Shown here piece after piece: positions 44,007-56,660 of a stretch of DNA of 64,000 nucleotides. The notes beneath the pieces are model-generated. The model worked only from the letters and a program-made list of their open reading frames with translations. It was not told the origin of the DNA and ran no database searches. Location: NCBI RefSeq assembly GCF_020520425.1, contig NC_079492.1:106489157-106553156 (forward strand), given 5' to 3'. Position 1 is the stretch's first letter. Every line of letters begins with the position of its first letter. This stretch comes from Spinacia oleracea (taxonomy: Eukaryota > Streptophyta > Magnoliopsida > Caryophyllales > Amaranthaceae). Position numbers and translations under genes: made by a program.

Positions 44007-47000
44007 ATGGAAAACCTAATTAGGAGTGTGATTCAATCCACTCAAAGAATTCAAGTTCATGTTGAACCTGATATTCAAGATGCAACAATGGAGGACGTTC
44101 TCAACAATTGCATCGAAATTAATGCTTTGGCACAGGAACGTGAAGAAGAGGAGGCAATGGAAGCTGAAGAACAACATATTATTTCTGATTATGAAGGTAT
44201 GAATAATTAATTATATGTTTGAAGTTAAAGTTATGGTTATAAATGTAAAAGTTAGGGATATTCCTGTTAAAGTTGGGTAAATGTGTTGGTTTGGCTGAAG
44301 TATTGGTGTTTGAAAAAGTTACAGATATCAAAGTTAAAGTTTAGGTATTCAGAGTAAAAGTTAAGTAAGTAAAATGTAAAGTTATAGTTATGCATAAAAC
44401 TTATAGTTTATACGTTCAAAGTTAAAGTTATAGTTATGAATGAAAAAGTTAGAGATATTCCTGTAAAAGTTATGTAAATGTGTTGGTTTGGCTGAAAAAT
44501 AGGTGTTTGAAAAAGTTATAGATATCAAAGTTAAAGTTGAGGTTTTCAGAGTAAAAGTTAAGTATTGAAATGTAAAGTTTAGAATATTTGCTTAGATTTT
44601 TAACATGATTTTAATAAAGAATTTACATGGTTTTATGCATAAAAGTTATAGTTTGATGCATAAAAGTTAGCCTTGTTTAAATAGATATAAGGCTTGTTTT
44701 AGTAAAAGTTATAGTGTTATCCATAAAAGTTAGACTTATTGTTGTAAAAGTTACAGTTTTATGCGTAAAAATTAGGCTTGTTTTAGTAAAAGTTAGCCTT
44801 GTTTTAGTAAAAGTTAAAGTTCTATGCATAGAAGTAAAACTTGTTTTAGTAAATGTTGGCCTTGTTTTAATAAAAGTTATAGTATTATATGTAAAAGTTA
44901 GGGTTTAATAATAAAAATTTCTGCTGATTTTTGGTAATTGCAATAACAGAACCGGATCAAGATATTGTTGGAACACTGATGGGATACACTGCTGAAACAG
45001 TGGAGGAACTTCTAGGTTTCTACGAAAAACATGCTAGTGAGGTTGGATTTTCCATAAGGAAAGGAAACACGAGATTCAAAGTTGGGACAAGAATCGTGCT
45101 TGAAAAGACATATGTTTGTTCAGCAGCAGGAGTAACAAACAATGGAAAGAACAAAAAGAAAAAAGTGCAAACATTTGTTCCTGTAGTGCCCAAAAAAGAG
45201 AGAAAACCAAGGCAAGTTTCGATCACGAGAACTCAATGTAGGGCTTGCTTGAGAGTGAAAATGAATTCTGAAGGCAGATATGAGGTTGTTAATCATGTGA
45301 TAATGCACAACCATGATTTAACTAGAAGTCAATGGCACTACTTGCATAGATCTGAAAGGCAAATAACGGAAGAGAAGAGGGAGGCAATTGAAACTATGCA
45401 AAAATCTGGTAATAGTTACATTTTGATAGTTAAACTTTTATGTTCTGTGTAAAAGTTATTGTTTTGATACTCATCCTTTTGTTACTGCAATCACCTTCTA
45501 AGATGAAAAAAGTTGGAAATATAAAAGTCACACTCATCTCAGTTAAAGTTAAGCTTTTTAAAGTAAAAGTTAAGTTAGAGTAGAATGAGAAATGTCTTTA
45601 ACTTTGACAACAATTTCCTTAACTTTAACCTACATAACCACAACTTTAACACAAAAATTAACTATAAGGTGTTAAAGTTAAGTGAATGACAATTAAAGTT
45701 TTAGAAGTTAAAGTTAAGCTTTTTAAAGTAAAAGTTAGGTTAGAGTAGAATGAAGACTGTCTTTAACTTTGACAACGATTTCCTTAACTTTAACCTAAAT
45801 AACAACAACTTTAACACAGAAAATTAACTATAAGGTGTTAAAGTTAAGTTATTGACAATTAAAGTTTTAAAAGTTAAAGTTAGCCTTTTTGTACTAAAAG
45901 TCAGGTCTGAAGAAGTAAAAGTTGAGTAAAGTTAAACATTTTGCCGAAACTATTATTTTATTTACATTCTTTTATGCTCAACTGACAGGTCTGTCATCCA
46001 CGGCTTCCTTTAACTACATGGCAATTGAAGCTGGAGGTGAAGAAAATTTGGGACACTCGAAGAAAGACCATCTAAATTACTGCACGAGGTTAAAAATGAA
46101 GCAAATAGAAAGAGGTGATGCACAAGCAGTAACTGACATAATGTATTTAGAGCTTGAAGGTGACCCAAACTTCTTTTTTAGATTTAGATTGGATGAAAAA
46201 GGTAAATTGAGGAGTTTGTTTTGGAGGGACTCTATGATGATGGAAGACTATGGAATTTTTGGAGATATAGTGGTTTTTGACACAACGTATAGAACAAACA
46301 GGTATAACCTAATTTGTGCTCCAATAGTTGGAATAAACAACCACTGGAACAATTGCATGTTTGATTGTGCATTCATAGGAGATGAAAAGATTGAGTCGTT
46401 TGTGTGGCTTCTACAAACTTTCAAAAAGTCAATGGGGGGAAAAAGTCCAATATCAATCTTTACAGATCAAGATGCAGCAATGAACAATGCCATCAATCAG
46501 GTAAAAATCCAAGATTTATCCTTTCAGAGTCCTTAACTTTAACTTCATATTCCTCAACTTTAAGTTCATAGTCCTTAACTTTAACTTCCAAATCTTTAAC
46601 TTTAAGTTCAGAATCCTTAACCTTAAATTTATAAATCTTAACTTTAATTTTAGAATCCTAAAGTTTAAATTTAGAATACTTAACCTTAACTTTAGGATCC
46701 TTAACTTTAACTTTAACTTTAAAATTCTTAACTTTAACTTCAATATTCTTAACTTGAACTTCAAAATTCACAACTTTTAAGATTGGGTTGTATATGCAGG
46801 TCTTTCCAGATTCAAGACACAGATTATGTGTATGGAATTTGCATCAGAATGCTATTACCAGATTTGGGGCATTGAAACGAGATCCAACTTTTAAGAAGAC
46901 ATTCAACTATTGCTTGTATAAGTGTGTCACAGTAGTTGAATTTGAAACCAATTGGAGATCAATGCTGCAACAATATGAGCTGATAGGGGAAGAGTGGTTT

Positions 47001-48795
47001 ACAAATGTATACGATTTGAGAGAAAAATGGTGCCCTGCGCTAAGCAAAGACTTCTTTTCAGCTGGGATTTTGTCTTCACAACGAAGTGAAAGCACTAATC
47101 ACGCCATCGGATTTAGAGCAAACAGAACAACAAGTTTAACTGATTTCTATAGATTGTTCAAAGGTACAATACAGCGTTGGAGAAGTACAGAAAAGCAAGC
47201 TGAATTCTCTTGTAGTAAATCGGTTCCATCCTCGGCTTTACCACTATCTGGATTGCTGAAACATGCATCAGAATTTTACACATTGTCACTATTCAGAGAC
47301 TTTGAGGAGGAATTTGGATATTCAATTGCAACAACAGCAAAATTAATTTGGAAACAAGGTAAATATCAGAATTTAAAGTGTCCATTTTTGAAAAATTTTA
47401 AAGTTAGTCTTTTTACTGTAAAAGTTATGCCTTTTTTTATTAAAAGTTTATAAACTGAAATATAAAGTTTATTAACTTTTACTTCACCAGGGCTAACTTT
47501 TATACATATTTTCATAACTTTAAGTAAAAAGTTAAAGTTAGGTTTTTTGTTTTAAAAGTTAAGATTTTGAAGTTAAAGTTTAGGCATCTGAAGTTAAAGT
47601 TTAGAATTATGAAGTTAAAGTTAAGTTTTTTGTTTTTAAAGTTATGTAACCTGAAAAATTAAGTTTCATAACTTTAAGTACACCAGGGCTAACTTTTATA
47701 TTGATTTTCCTAACTTTAAAACATGGTACTACTAATGCAGAAAATACTGAATTCTATGTTGTGTCCATTGATGAAGAACCTTGGTCTGCACAGAGAGTAA
47801 CATACATCCACGAGAGCCAAACAGTATCATGTACGTGTAAAAACTTTGAAGCTTCAGGATGGTTGTGCTACCACTACATTAGGATATTGCACCTTCATTC
47901 GGTTAACCGGATTCCAGAACAGTACATCAAAAAGAGGTGGACAAAATCTGCCAAGTCATCAGTTTGGAACAAATTAGAAAATGAAAAACCAGAAGAGGTG
48001 CAGTACACACCTTGGCGCCAAACCATGGCTAGGAAATACTACAACCTTATCTTGAAAAGCCAGTCAAATGAGGAGACAAGAACCCTTATGGAGGATGGTT
48101 ATGCCGCTAGTGTGTCTCTGGTTGATGAACTTCTAGCGTCATTAAGTGTTTCAAACACTGACGACGCTTCAACCACAGAAACAAGTGCAACAGCAGCACC
48201 TGAAACAAGTGCAACAGCAGCACCTGAAACAAATGCAACATCAGCATATGAAACAAACTCAGCACCAACAGGTAAAAGTTAATTGTTTTTTGGTTAAAGT
48301 TAAGATATTCCCTGTTAAAGTTAAGTTAGAGATGATGAAAGTCTGTCTTAACTTTAGAATAAATTTCATAACTTTAACCTACAGAACTACAACTTTAAAC
48401 CAAAAAAACTATAATGTGTGAAATAAAAACATATTGGAACTCACATTTTCTTAAAAAGGAAAATATGTAAAAGTTACAATTTTATAAGTAAAAGTTAGGG
48501 TTTTATATGTTAAAGTTTGGGTTTTATAAGTAAAAGTTATGATACAGTATGTTAAATGTTTGTAGGTACTCATGCAACAACAACAAGTGATACAAGTGTA
48601 CAACAAGAAACAAGTTCTGAACCTGCAACAAACACAGCAACTGAACCTCCTATGGTGTTGGATCCTGAACGTTGCACAACAAAAGGAAGGAACAAAAGAC
48701 CACGAGGACCATTTGTCAAAAAGAAGAAGGGAAAAACTGCAGCGCCTCCAACAGCAGACTTTGGAACAATAACTCCAAATTTGAGATTATTTTGA
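44007..48795 (+). CDS. FAR1/MULE-type transposase
   Basis: Six exons: 44007-44196, 44950-45408, 45989-46500, 46800-47358, 47741-48271, 48566-48795. All junctions are GT-AG and in phase, giving 826 aa. Order: acidic start; FAR1 DNA-binding domain about 85-190 (RFKVGTRIV, TQCRACL, MHNHDL with the zinc-binding Cys/His); MULE DDE domain with D314 (FDTTYRTN), D376 (FTDQDAAM) and E484 (SSQRSESTNH); SWIM zinc finger C604-x-C606-x9-C616-x-H618 (CTCKNFEASGWLCYH); a Thr/Ala/Glu-rich repeat tail (ETSATAAP x2); basic end (KGRNKRPRGP, VKKKKG) for nuclear import. It would cut and paste the element. All catalytic and zinc residues are present, so it may be functional. Every intron is filled with AAAGTTA-type repeats. 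It converges with the ULP1 gene. FAR1/FHY3 host factors descend from this family, but the TIR/TSD context marks this as a transposon gene. Confidence 0.93.
44197..48565. repeat. AAAGTTA-motif repeats in the transposase introns
   Basis: The intron intervals 44197-44949, 45409-45988, 46501-46799, 47359-47740 and 48272-48565 consist largely of aaagttaaagtt/taactttaactt words separated by 5-10 variable bases. The plus strand is mostly AAAGTT, but 46515-46780 is TAACTTT. In intron 2 a 166-bp unit is duplicated (starts 45541 and 45707). Confidence 0.9.
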
Positions 48796-50436
48796 TTATT
48801 TTAATGTTTCTTATCAAAAATAGAATTTAATTTTTTTATTAAAGTTAAAGTTAAGGTTTATGAAGTTAAAGTTTAACATTCTGAAGTTAAAGTTGAATAG
48901 ACTTGAGAACTTAGTAAAAGTTTGTTTTTACATTGAAAGTTTGAATATATACATTAAAATTTAGTGAAGTATAATATTTCTCTGAAGTGTATATATCTTT
49001 TAATCTGTCTTTTGTTCAAAAATGTAAAAGTTGAGATTTATATATTAAAAGTCAGGCTAGATATAGTAAAAGTTGAGGTATATTTGCTTAACTTTTTGCA
49101 TTAAATTAACAACTTCTAATATGTTACGTAACTTTTTCTAAACATCGCCAAAACCCATGTTACTTGGACTGACTTGGATATGTGTCCAAGTGTCTAACCT
49201 AGATAAATTGTGAATTTTTTTTCGGATTTAAGTTGAAAATAAAGTTTCAAAGTGCATGGATACTTAACGTACAATGAAGAATTGAAGTAATATACCAAAA
49301 ACCAATATTATACTTAAAGTTGAGAGTTTTGTACTTAAAGTTACCCTTTTTGTAATAAAAGTTAGATAAACTAATATTAAATTTTCTTAACTATTTCAAT
49401 AACAGGGCTAACTTTAATTATGATAATCTTAACTTTAAGCATAGAATCAACAACTTTAAATACATGTTTCAGAATCCTAAACTTTAACTTTAGAACCCTC
49501 AACTTTCACTCTAAACCCTCAACTTTAACTCAATTATCCTAAACTTTAACTACAGAATCCTAAACTTTAACTTTAGAACCCTCAACTTTAACTCTAAAAC
49601 CCTAACTTTAACTCTATAATCCTCAACTTTAACTCAATTATCCTAAACTTTAACTACAGAATCCTAAACTTTAACTTTAGAACCCTCAACTTTAACTTTG
49701 ACTCTAAACCCTCAACTTTAACTCAATTATTCTAAACTTTAAGCCTAAACTTTACCTTTACAACCCCCAACTTTAACTCTAAAACCCTAACTTTAACTCT
49801 ATAATCCTCAACTTTAACTTAATTATCCTAAACTTTAACTGCAGAATCCTAAACTTTAACTTTAGAACCTTCAACTTTAACTCTAAAACCCTAACTTTAA
49901 CTCTATAATCCTCAACTTTAACTCAATTATCCTCAACTTTAACTCAGAATCCTAAACTTTAACTTTGGATTCCTTAACTTTAACTTCAAATGCCTAAACT
50001 TTAACTTTAAAATCTTAAACTTTAAGTTCAGAAACCTTAATTATAACTTCAGACTCCAAAACTTCAACTTCAGATGCTTAAACTTTAACAACAGAATCCT
50101 AAACTTTAACTTAAGAATCCTCAACTTTAACTAAATTATCCTAAACTTTTACAGAAACTGAACATCACCAAAAACCAATATTATACTTAAAGTTAATCTT
50201 AACTATAACAATAACAGGGCTAACTTTAATTATAATATTCTTAACTTTAACCATAGAATCAACAACTTTAAAAATACATGTTTCTATGTTCTACTGAACA
50301 TCACCAAAAACCAAAATTATATGCCATATATACACAAAAATGGCATTATACTCTAGAGAAATATTTTTGTGAAAATGTAAAAGTTAAGATTATTGTACTT
50401 AAAGTTTTGATCAACTTTAAAACTAATATTAAAATT
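48796..50436. repeat. Repeat-filled spacer between the convergent MULE-2 genes
   Basis: No gene. At the left the plus strand carries AAAGTT words; from about 49400 it switches to CTTTAACTTT. Between 49490 and 49990 a higher-order unit of about 100 bp (recurring phrase ctcaattatcctaaacttt near 49530, 49633, 49725, 49818, 49921) is built from 19-21-bp subunits. The segment taatcttaact...aacagggctaactttaa occurs twice (about 49380-49425, 50185-50230). Confidence 0.85.
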
Positions 50437-53400
50437 TCATGCTGCAGGTTTCTTTGCCGTCCGTTTGGTAGGAGCTTGCTTCTTCTCTGGTGGTCCTACA
50501 TTTTCGGGGGCAGATGCATCTGCTACATTCCTTTTAAGATGTTTTCTTGAAGTAAAAGTCTTCAACGGTTGTTTGTTTCCCTCTGCCGCATTATCATTCA
50601 CATCTTCCACATTGTTATTCACCTCTGCCATATTACCCTCTGGTTTCTCGTTCTCATTGACATTCTCCTCTGCAATATTACCCTCTGGTTTCTTGTTCTC
50701 ATTGGCATTCTCCTCTGCTTTCTTTTCAAGTTCCTTCTCCTTTTTGGCAGCTTCTCTTTTCAACTTCTTATCGTCTGCCAATTTTTTCTTCCTCCTGGTT
50801 ACCACATGTGGATAGACATCTACTCGTTTGGAATTGAAATTAGCAAGATTATTGAGAACTTCTGCCCGTTTGTCATTCATGTCAGATAACACAAGTGTGG
50901 CACATATTTCGGCACGCAGAACAATCCTTTTACGGGGCTGTATTGTTTGAAAAAAAAAGAATAACATTATCAACATCATTTTAAATTCCAAAACAAATAA
51001 GGCTAATAAAAGTTAAGCAAATTGCAGTAAAAGTTAGGAATTTTGACTTAAAAGTTATGATTCGAAAAAATTCTAACCTCTTTCAAATCAGGACAGCTAC
51101 ATTTGATTCCTTCAAATGTCAACATACTAATCATCGTATAAATTCCACAGTCAAGGTCAGAACCTTTTGCAGTCTTCCAATCAAACTCAACCTCCTCCAT
51201 GGGGTACGTTCCAATATCACCTTCATGATTATTGCCTCTATCATCAAGGAAAGTACCCAGGAGATCACACTGAAAACAATATTAAACACATTTATTGGTT
51301 TGTAACAGAAAAAAGAAAGTTGAACCGGTAATTCAACATTCTTAAATTGACTAGAGGTAATTAATTACCAGAACTGTTGAAAAACTTTCCAACTCAATGA
51401 TTTGAGCTTCATCATACACAAGATTGTCCACGTGTTGCATCGTTTTGGTTTTCAAATTGAACACAAATAGGAAAAAGTGGCGTTCTCGAAAAAAAGGAAC
51501 AAAAACCTACAAAAACAAAACATATTGTGATGTTAATAGATACACAAAAAGTTAAACTAGTGAAAGTAAACTTTAACTTCAGAATCCTAAACTTTAACTT
51601 TGGATACCTTAACTTTAACTTCAAATGCCTAAACTTTAACTTTAAAATCTTAAACTTTAAGTTCAGATACCTTAATTATAACTTCAGAATCCAAAACTTT
51701 AATTTCAGGTCTAAACTTTAACAACAGAATGCTAAACTTTAACTTTAGAACCCTCAACTTTAACTCTAAAATCCTCAACTTTAACTCAATTATCATAAAC
51801 TTTAACTTCAGAAACCTTAACTTTAACTTTAGAATCCTAAAATTTAACTTCAGAAAAATTTAATGTTAGAAGTTAAATTTTAGGATTCTAAAGTTAAAGT
51901 TAAGGTTTCTGAAGTTAAAGTTAAGGATAATTCAGTTAAAGGTGAGAATTTTAGAACCCTCAACTTAAACTCTAAAATTCTCAACTTTAACTCAACTATG
52001 CTAAACTCTAACTTCAGAAACCTTAACTTTAACTTTAGATCCTAAACTTTAACTTCATAAAACTTGACTTTAAATTTAGAATCCTAAACTTTAACAACAG
52101 ATGCCTTAACTTTAACTTTATAATCCTTAGCTTTAACTTTAAAATCCTTAATTTAATTTTGAGGTTATGCCAAGTAATAACTGACCAGATCAACACAGGT
52201 GATGTCAAAGCCATTGTTGTGAATATCAGTCCACTCTTTCCAACAAGTTAGAAGCTGATCCGTAGCAGCCTCATTAGTTGAATCTTGCCAAAGAAGTTCC
52301 AAAATTTCCTACAAGGGAAAACAAACAAATTAGTACAACACAAACATTTCCTAAAAATACGTTAACTTTTACTAAACTACTACACAATTTAAGAAACTCA
52401 CACTTTGGCGGACACCAAAACAGAATTTTAAAGGCGGTGAGGCATGCTGCATTTCATTTGCATTTATCATTAATGCCCAACACTCAATAATAGACAAATA
52501 GATCTCTTGATCTTCAGCAAATGACAACATATCCTCTCTTTCAATCATATGTACGGTATCAAACCAGACCAAAGTTTCCCTAAAAAAAAAGTTAAGATTT
52601 ATTAAGTTAAAGTTATACCTTTTGTACTTAAAGTTAGGAAAATGTATTACCCTTCACTTGGTCAAAATTAAGTTACATTATATAAAACAATTAAAACACT
52701 TACTCTGCCTTCACTACGACAGGATCATCCAGAAGGCAATAATCAGCAACTTCTTGATACAACTCGGGCAAACGTTTCATGTTCCTCTTGTAGAAACGCA
52801 TGAAATGTCCGACAAGGAATGGTTCAGTGTTAACCTTTCCACATGGAATTCCAATTTTAGCCTTGCCATCAGTGAAAGAAGAGTGTATAATGGAATGATA
52901 ACCGACAGTAGGCTCGTAAACTTTTAATTCTTTTGGAGCAGTTTCAGCACTTGGAAGAGGTTGAACACTTGGAAGAGGTTCAACAATTGAAAGAGGTACA
53001 ACCGGCTGCTCAGATAAGCTTGGCTGTGCATCAACCTCCAAAGTTGCGCCTGTAGTAGAATAAATGATTTCTTATCATTTAATGTGAAAAGGTTAAAGTT
53101 TTTTTAGATATTTCTAAGTTTTGAACATATAGTAAACTGAAATAGAGTAAATTTGCACCTACATTGGTCTGCTGAGCTGGATCAGTGGTAGCATCAACAA
53201 TACGAGGTTCTTCACACTGTACAACAGTCTTGTTAGCAATTTCATTGACATTAATTTCATGAAGAAATCCTTGGATCTTTTTATTTGGACTATCATCTTG
53301 AGGTATAGCATTAGGTTTTCCATCACAATATATGTTCTCCAAACCTCCTGGCATAGACTGAACTGAAACTACCATCTCAGCCAATTCTTGCATCATGGCA

Positions 53401-56035
53401 TAATACCTTGGATCCAAATCATCATCTGGCAGCGATGGAGATGAACGGCGCCTCAGTGCTGATACAGCTTCAAGTTGTTTCAAATGAAAATTTGAAACAA
53501 TTTCCAAGTTCCTCTTCATTCTCAAAAACTCCGCATGCATTTCCTTCAAGATTCGGGAAAAGTTAGACTTTTTGAATTAAAAGTTAGACTTTTGAACTTA
53601 AAAGTTAGACTACTGAAACCTAAACTTTAACTTCAGAAACCATAACTTTAACTTTCGAATCCTTAACTTTAACTTTAAAATCCTAAACTTTCAAGTTCAG
53701 AATCCTTAACTTTAACTTTAGTATCCTAAACTTTAAGTTCAGAATCCTTGAAACAATTTTAGAATTCTAAACTTTAACTTTAGGATCCTTAACATTAACT
53801 TCAAAATCCTCAACTTTAACATTAAAGTCCTTAACTTTAAATACATAATCCTTAACTTTAACTTTAGAATCCCTAACTTTAACTTCAAAATCCTCAACTT
53901 TAACATCAAAGTCCTTAACTTTAAATACATAATCCATAACTTTAACTTTAGAATCTTTACCTTTAACTTTAGAATCAAATCTCAAAACTACAATAAAAAT
54001 TTTAATAAAAGAGAAATAACTATAAAAATGTTGAGAAGAAACTTACATCAGTTGCAATTGATTGAATTGCTGAATTTGACAATTGCCCATCAGGAATGAC
54101 GAACCGTATATGGTTCTCATCATCGTTCACAGCATCATGCCTACCACAAATCTTGGCAAAACCTTCTTCAAAACCCAACTTCTGACAAACAAGGTAGGTC
54201 ACAGTATTTAATAAACCACTGCCAAAGCAAGCTGAATCCTTTTCCAAAACAAGCCTTTCATGAATTTTAGTACCAGACCAATGCTTCATCAACGGAAGAC
54301 TACAACTCTCTGCAATGCCCCTAAATTGAAGGCGATGAAAATAGACAACTTGTAAAACCCATAAACAACCACCAACGTTACCCTGGCAGCCTGAAGTTTT
54401 ATGCTTCCTAATAGCTCGACAAAGTCTCTCATGGACATATCCACACCAATCAAGATTCTTTATTTCATCTACATCCTCAAGAACTTTAACTAAACCCAAA
54501 TCAGCAGTCCTATTAGCTATAGGAGCTAAGAAAACAGAGAATGCAAACATCACAAATATTCTCTTGAACATTTCTCCACCTTCCACTAATTCACCCATCT
54601 TAATCTCCAACAGACGCAATGGAATGGTTGCATTTTTTTTTAACTTTAAAGTAGTCTCTCCACTGATTTTTCAAACCTACATCCTTAATCCTAGTGCTGC
54701 TATCTACAATAGGATTGTCAGAATGTAATGGGAGAAGAAACACATCATGCACATTACATGGACTAAATATGAATTCCTTTCCAGCTTCAATTTTAAACAA
54801 CCAACTAACAGGATCAAAATGATCAATCAACCAGGGAAATAATGTTGTATCTAACTTAGAAGTTTGCGTAGGTAAAGATAACAACCAACCGAATCCAATT
54901 TCTGAAACAGCCTTAATTTGATTTGAATTGAATGTTTCTATGACAGCTAACAAAGCAGTTGGTCTACACTGGGTAGTCAAGTTTGAAGTACTGCAACCCC
55001 CATCCAAGCTGAAAAAAAGTTAAACAGGTAAAAGTTAGACTTTTAGCAGTTAAAGTTTGGTACAACTTTAATATTTAAAAGGAAAAAGTTGACTTTTAGC
55101 AGGTAAAGTTAGGAGAAAAAAGTCAAAATCCTTAACTTTATATTTAGAAATCTTGTTTGTAAGATTTGACTTTAACATCAAAATCCTCAACTTTAACTTC
55201 AAAATCCTTAACTTTAACTTCAAAATCCTCAACTTTAAGTTCAGAATCCTTAAACTTTAAATTTAGAAATCTTAACTTTAACTTTAGAATCCTAAACTTT
55301 TAATTTAGAATCCTTAACTTTAATTTCAAAATCATAAACTTTAACTTTAGGTTCCTTAACTTTAACTTTAAAATTTTTAACTTTAACTTCAAAATTCTTA
55401 ACTTTGAACTTCAAAAATCTTAACATTAACTACAAAATCCTTAACTTTAACGTCAAAATCCTCAACTGGAAGTCCAGAGTCCTTAAAACTTTAATTTCAA
55501 AATCATAAACTTTAACTTTAGGATTCTTAACTTTAACTTTAACTACAAAATTCTTAACTTTAACTACAAAAATCTCAACTTTAACTTCAGAGTCCTTAAC
55601 TTTATAAAACAACTTTAACACAGAAAAGTTCAAATTGAGAAATAAAACAAATTGTAAAACTCACATATGGACATCATTTTCAGCATCAACATGAACATTA
55701 GCATCAACCTCAGCCTTAATCCTTGCCTTCTTCCCTTTGGTTTTTATTTCAACCAACTCACTCTTAACCATTACTTTCTTCTCCATGACTCCCGGCTTCT
55801 TCTTCCCTTTGCCTGTCGGTTTAACCAAACCAGCATTAACATCCTCGTCCTCGTCCCCGTTCTCGTCCTCTTCCCAGTTCTCGTCCTCGTCCTCATCAGT
55901 ATTAACATCCTCATCATCTTCATAAACAACATCGTCATCATCGTCATCATATTCCATATTTTCTGAATCTGGATATTGAATGTCATCATCTTCTTGTAAA
56001 ATCTCCTTCACATTAACAGTTTTACTTCTCGGCAT
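50437..56035 (-). pseudogene. ULP1-like (C48) cysteine protease gene of MULE-2, one frameshift
   Basis: Minus-strand exons: 56035-55665, 55008-54047, 53543-53159, 53049-52704, 52579-52402, 52308-52186, 51506-51369, 51269-51078, 50937-50437; phases agree, about 1064 aa if one extra A is discounted. ULP1 proteases process SUMO or remove it from proteins. The N-terminus has a very acidic run (DDDDDD) and Lys-rich patches; exon 2 holds a conserved block (FIFSPCNVHDVFLLPL, then EIKMGELVEGGEMFKR). The C48 domain spans exons 7-8: His about 798 (ERHFFLFVFNL), Asp about 815 (QHVDN), Cys about 875 (SDLDCGIYTM). The usual oxyanion Gln is not evident (TAKGSDLDCG). The tail is Lys/Glu-rich with ENVNENEKPEG-type repeats. 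The only break is in a run of 9 A (plus-strand T9, 54633-54641), easily a sequencing error; otherwise intact. Exon 3's donor (g/gtgcaa) was chosen by phase. Confidence 0.82.
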
Positions 56036-56660
56036 GATTCAATGATGTCAAAAATCACTGCAAAAGTTAAACTCCCATTAGATGAAAAATTTGTAAATAT
56101 AAAAGTAATAGATTTAACTGTTAAAGTTAAGATATTAATAGAAAAGTTAAGTCTTAAATGATTGAAAACTGTCTTAACTTTTATGCCAATTTCCATAACT
56201 TTAGTATATAAAACTATAACTTTAACACAACAAAGTACAACAGTGAAATAAAACAGACTGAAAGACTCAATTTAGTTGTAGAAAGGTAAAAACGTGAAAG
56301 TTAGACTACTACCAATTAAAGTTAAGTTATTCACAGTTAAAGTTAACTCAATTATCCTAAACTTTAAGTCAATTATCCTAAACTTTAACTACAGAATCCT
56401 CAAATTTACCATTAGAACCCTCAACTTTAACATTAGAACTCTCAACTTTAACTCTAAACCCTCAACTTTAACTCAATTATCCTAAACTTTAACTACAGAA
56501 TCCTAAACTTTAACTTTAGAACCCTCAACTTTAACTCTAAAACCCTAACTTTATCTCTATAATCCTCAACTTTAACTCAATTATCCTAAACTTTAACATC
56601 AGAAACCTTGCAACTTTGATACAGATTCAATGATTCACGTGCTTGCAACTTTAAATACAA
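51515..56660. repeat. CTTTAACTTT-motif repeats in the ULP1 gene introns and 5' region
   Basis: Intron blocks at 51540-52150, 53555-53985, 55020-55620 and the upstream block 56290-56600 are filled with ctttaacttta words on the plus strand, that is AAAGTTAAAG in the sense of the gene. An internal inversion occurs at about 51860-51940. The segment at 56090-56235 shares phrases with 45555-45660 and 48300-48400 (ctgtctt aactttt...aatttccataacttt). Confidence 0.88.

Noticed and set aside
44197-44949. Short Val/Lys-rich ORFs in MULE-2 introns
   Set aside because: They are translations of the AAAGTTA repeat (VKVKV, LKLKL) and lie between phased exons.
49490-49990. Interstitial telomere array, because of ccctaaa/ccctcaac words
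   Set aside because: The period is about 20 bp with ctttaac cores; CCCTAAA occurs only sporadically and not in tandem.
55667-55966. Plus-strand ORFs opposite the acidic ULP1 N-terminus
   Set aside because: They are shadow frames of GAC/GAT-rich codons on the other strand.
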